From Gammaproteobacteria bacterium (GTDB taxonomy: Bacteria > Pseudomonadota > Gammaproteobacteria > Steroidobacterales > Steroidobacteraceae), in assembly GCA_030039615.1 (NCBI GenBank), contig JASHVF010000017.1, positions 1-7,022 of the forward strand: a stretch of 7,022 nt of DNA, read 5' to 3'. The notes under the pieces are model-generated. The model saw only the letters and a program-made list of their open reading frames with translations, was not told where the DNA came from and made no database searches. The position numbers were made by a program, and so were the translations under genes. This document shows positions 6,351 through 7,022 of the stretch, piece by piece; positions within the stretch are counted from its first letter, which is position 1; the number at the start of each line of letters is the position of its first letter.

Positions 6351-6730
6351 GTCGCCCTCATCAGCACCGCCACCGCCACCACCAGCCCCGCCTCGTCGGT
6401 GAGCGTCACGTGCGCCTCGCCGACGCCGAGCGCGCGGCGTACCTGCTCGCCGCGGGCCGAGAACACCACCTCGGGCTTGCCCCAGGTGTTCTGCACCACG
6501 CCCACGTCGCGGATCCACATGCCGTGGGCGAAGCCGGTCCCCATCGCCTTGACGATCGCCTCCTTGGCCGCAAAGCGCATGGCGAGAAAGCGCTCGGTGC
6601 GCGCGGTGCGCGCGAGCTGCGCGAGCTCCTCCGGCATCAGCAGATGCTCGACGAAGCGGCTGCCGAAGCGCTCGAACGAGCGCTTGATGCGCGCCGCCTC
6701 GAGCACGTCGACCCCGATGCCGAAGATCAT
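6347..6730 (-). CDS. acpS: Holo-[acyl-carrier-protein] synthase AcpS
   Basis: AcpS transfers 4'-phosphopantetheine from coenzyme A to the conserved serine of acyl carrier protein, activating it for fatty-acid synthesis. The 127-residue length equals the family norm (E. coli 126). The metal-binding residues are present: Asp8 in GIGVDVLEAARI (4-15) and Glu57 in RFAAKEAIVKAMGTG (52-66). HVTLTDEAG near the C-terminus is also typical. The start at 6730 lies in an ATGA overlap with the pdxJ stop and is preceded by a good Shine-Dalgarno (AGGCGG, seven bases away). The pdxJ-acpS order is widespread in proteobacteria, where the two genes are usually co-transcribed. Nothing in the protein looks damaged. 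Confidence 0.97.
   Translation of the reverse strand: MIFGIGVDVLEAARIKRSFERFGSRFVEHLLMPEELAQLARTARTERFLAMRFAAKEAIVKAMGTGFAHGMWIRDVGVVQNTWGKPEVVFSARGEQVRRALGVGEAHVTLTDEAGLVVAVAVLMRAT
6355..6359 (-). promoter_or_regulatory. Ribosome binding site of the exonuclease gene
   Basis: GAGGG on the minus strand lies four bases before the ATG at 6350. It supports that start over the longer in-frame alternative at 6518. The site is inside the last codons of acpS, as expected for overlapping genes. Confidence 0.5.
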
Positions 6731-7022
6731 GCGCGTGCCGCCTGCATCAGCGCCTTCATGGTACGCACCGCCTCGGGCAGGCCCGTGAACAGCGCGCGCG
6801 CCACGATCGCGTGGCCGATGTTGAGCTCGACGATCTCGGGCATAGCCGCCACTGGCTGCACGTTGTGATAGTCGAGCCCGTGGCCGGCGTGCACGGTGAG
6901 CCCGAGCCGCGCCGCCAGACGCGCGCCGCTGCGCAGCCGCTCGAGCTCGGTGGCGCGCGCCGCGCCGGCGGCGTGCGCGTACGCTCCGGTGTGCAGCTCC
7001 ACGACCGCAGCACCGCTGCGCG
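6727..7022 (-). CDS. pdxJ: Pyridoxine 5'-phosphate synthase PdxJ, C-terminal part (5' end outside window)
   Basis: PdxJ condenses 1-deoxy-D-xylulose 5-phosphate with 3-amino-2-oxopropyl phosphate to form pyridoxine 5'-phosphate, the last step of the DXP-dependent vitamin B6 route. The frame is open to the window edge, so only about 97 C-terminal residues of a roughly 240-residue TIM-barrel protein are seen. Diagnostic blocks are VELHTGAYA (codons ending near 7002), VHAGHGLDYHNV with the catalytic His encoded at 6880-6882, PEIVELNIGHAIVARALF and a closing MKALMQAAR. The GTG at 7000-7002 is the internal valine of VELHTG, not a start. Residues before it (SGAAV) continue the family sequence. The TGA stop overlaps the acpS start, so this is the first visible gene of the minus-strand operon. 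Confidence 0.96.
   Translation of the reverse strand, partial: RSGAAVVELHTGAYAHAAGAARATELERLRSGARLAARLGLTVHAGHGLDYHNVQPVAAMPEIVELNIGHAIVARALFTGLPEAVRTMKALMQAARA
6738..6743 (-). promoter_or_regulatory. Ribosome binding site of acpS
   Basis: AGGCGG on the minus strand is seven bases upstream of the acpS ATG at 6730, within the final pdxJ codons. It is the best Shine-Dalgarno match among the minus-strand junctions and fixes the acpS start. Confidence 0.55.

Noticed and set aside
5574..6518. Longer start for the exonuclease gene at 6518
   Set aside because: The extra 56 residues are Arg/Gly-rich and lie within acpS in another frame. The ATG at 6350 has a Shine-Dalgarno, the ATGA overlap, and places the ExoI motif at the N-terminus as usual.
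5283..6788. Long plus-strand open frame (501 codons) opposite rlmD's 5' end, the exonuclease gene and acpS
   Set aside because: It has no recognisable domain, is rich in Arg, Ala and Ser, and mirrors three minus-strand genes with complete catalytic motifs. Long antisense frames are expected at this GC content.

Overview
The window is ordinary chromosomal backbone DNA of a high-GC (roughly 70 % by eye) proteobacterium. A Gammaproteobacterium is most likely, because a CsiV-family protein directly follows mfd and the NagZ, RlmD and Mfd proteins closely resemble gammaproteobacterial ones. The species cannot be named from the sequence. I see no mobile element, CRISPR array, tRNA or rRNA, and no gene-free stretch longer than 32 bases.

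Layout. Bases 1-1590 (+) hold the 3' half of mfd, the transcription-repair coupling factor; the window opens just before its Walker A motif. Within a few bases follows csiV (1592-2230, +), an exported peptidoglycan-binding protein. After a 32-base convergent junction everything else lies on the minus strand. Read 5' to 3' from the right edge: pdxJ (partial), acpS, a PolB-like 3'-5' exonuclease gene, rlmD, nagZ and a PAS/LOV-like-GGDEF gene. Four of the five junctions in this run are 4-base ATGA stop/start overlaps and the fifth is a 13-base gap. It therefore looks like a single tightly coupled operon.

How the genes fit together. pdxJ (vitamin B6) and acpS (carrier-protein activation) are a familiar housekeeping pair. 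The exonuclease and rlmD add nucleic-acid processing and 23S rRNA methylation. nagZ (peptidoglycan recycling) and, on the other strand, csiV (regulation of peptidoglycan synthesis) are both cell-wall genes and lie about 1 kb apart.

The most unusual gene is the last one in the operon, at 2263-3195. It encodes a 310-residue cytoplasmic protein. Its N-terminal PAS domain is clearly LOV-like but lacks the adduct-forming cysteine (Leu55) and the signalling glutamine (His118). Its GGDEF domain carries EGGTF in place of GGDEF, yet keeps an RxxD inhibitory-site motif at exactly the canonical spacing. The best reading is a non-catalytic c-di-GMP receptor with a flavin, redox or other ligand sensor, translationally coupled to nagZ. 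This is inference from motifs; no biochemical function can be read directly from the DNA.
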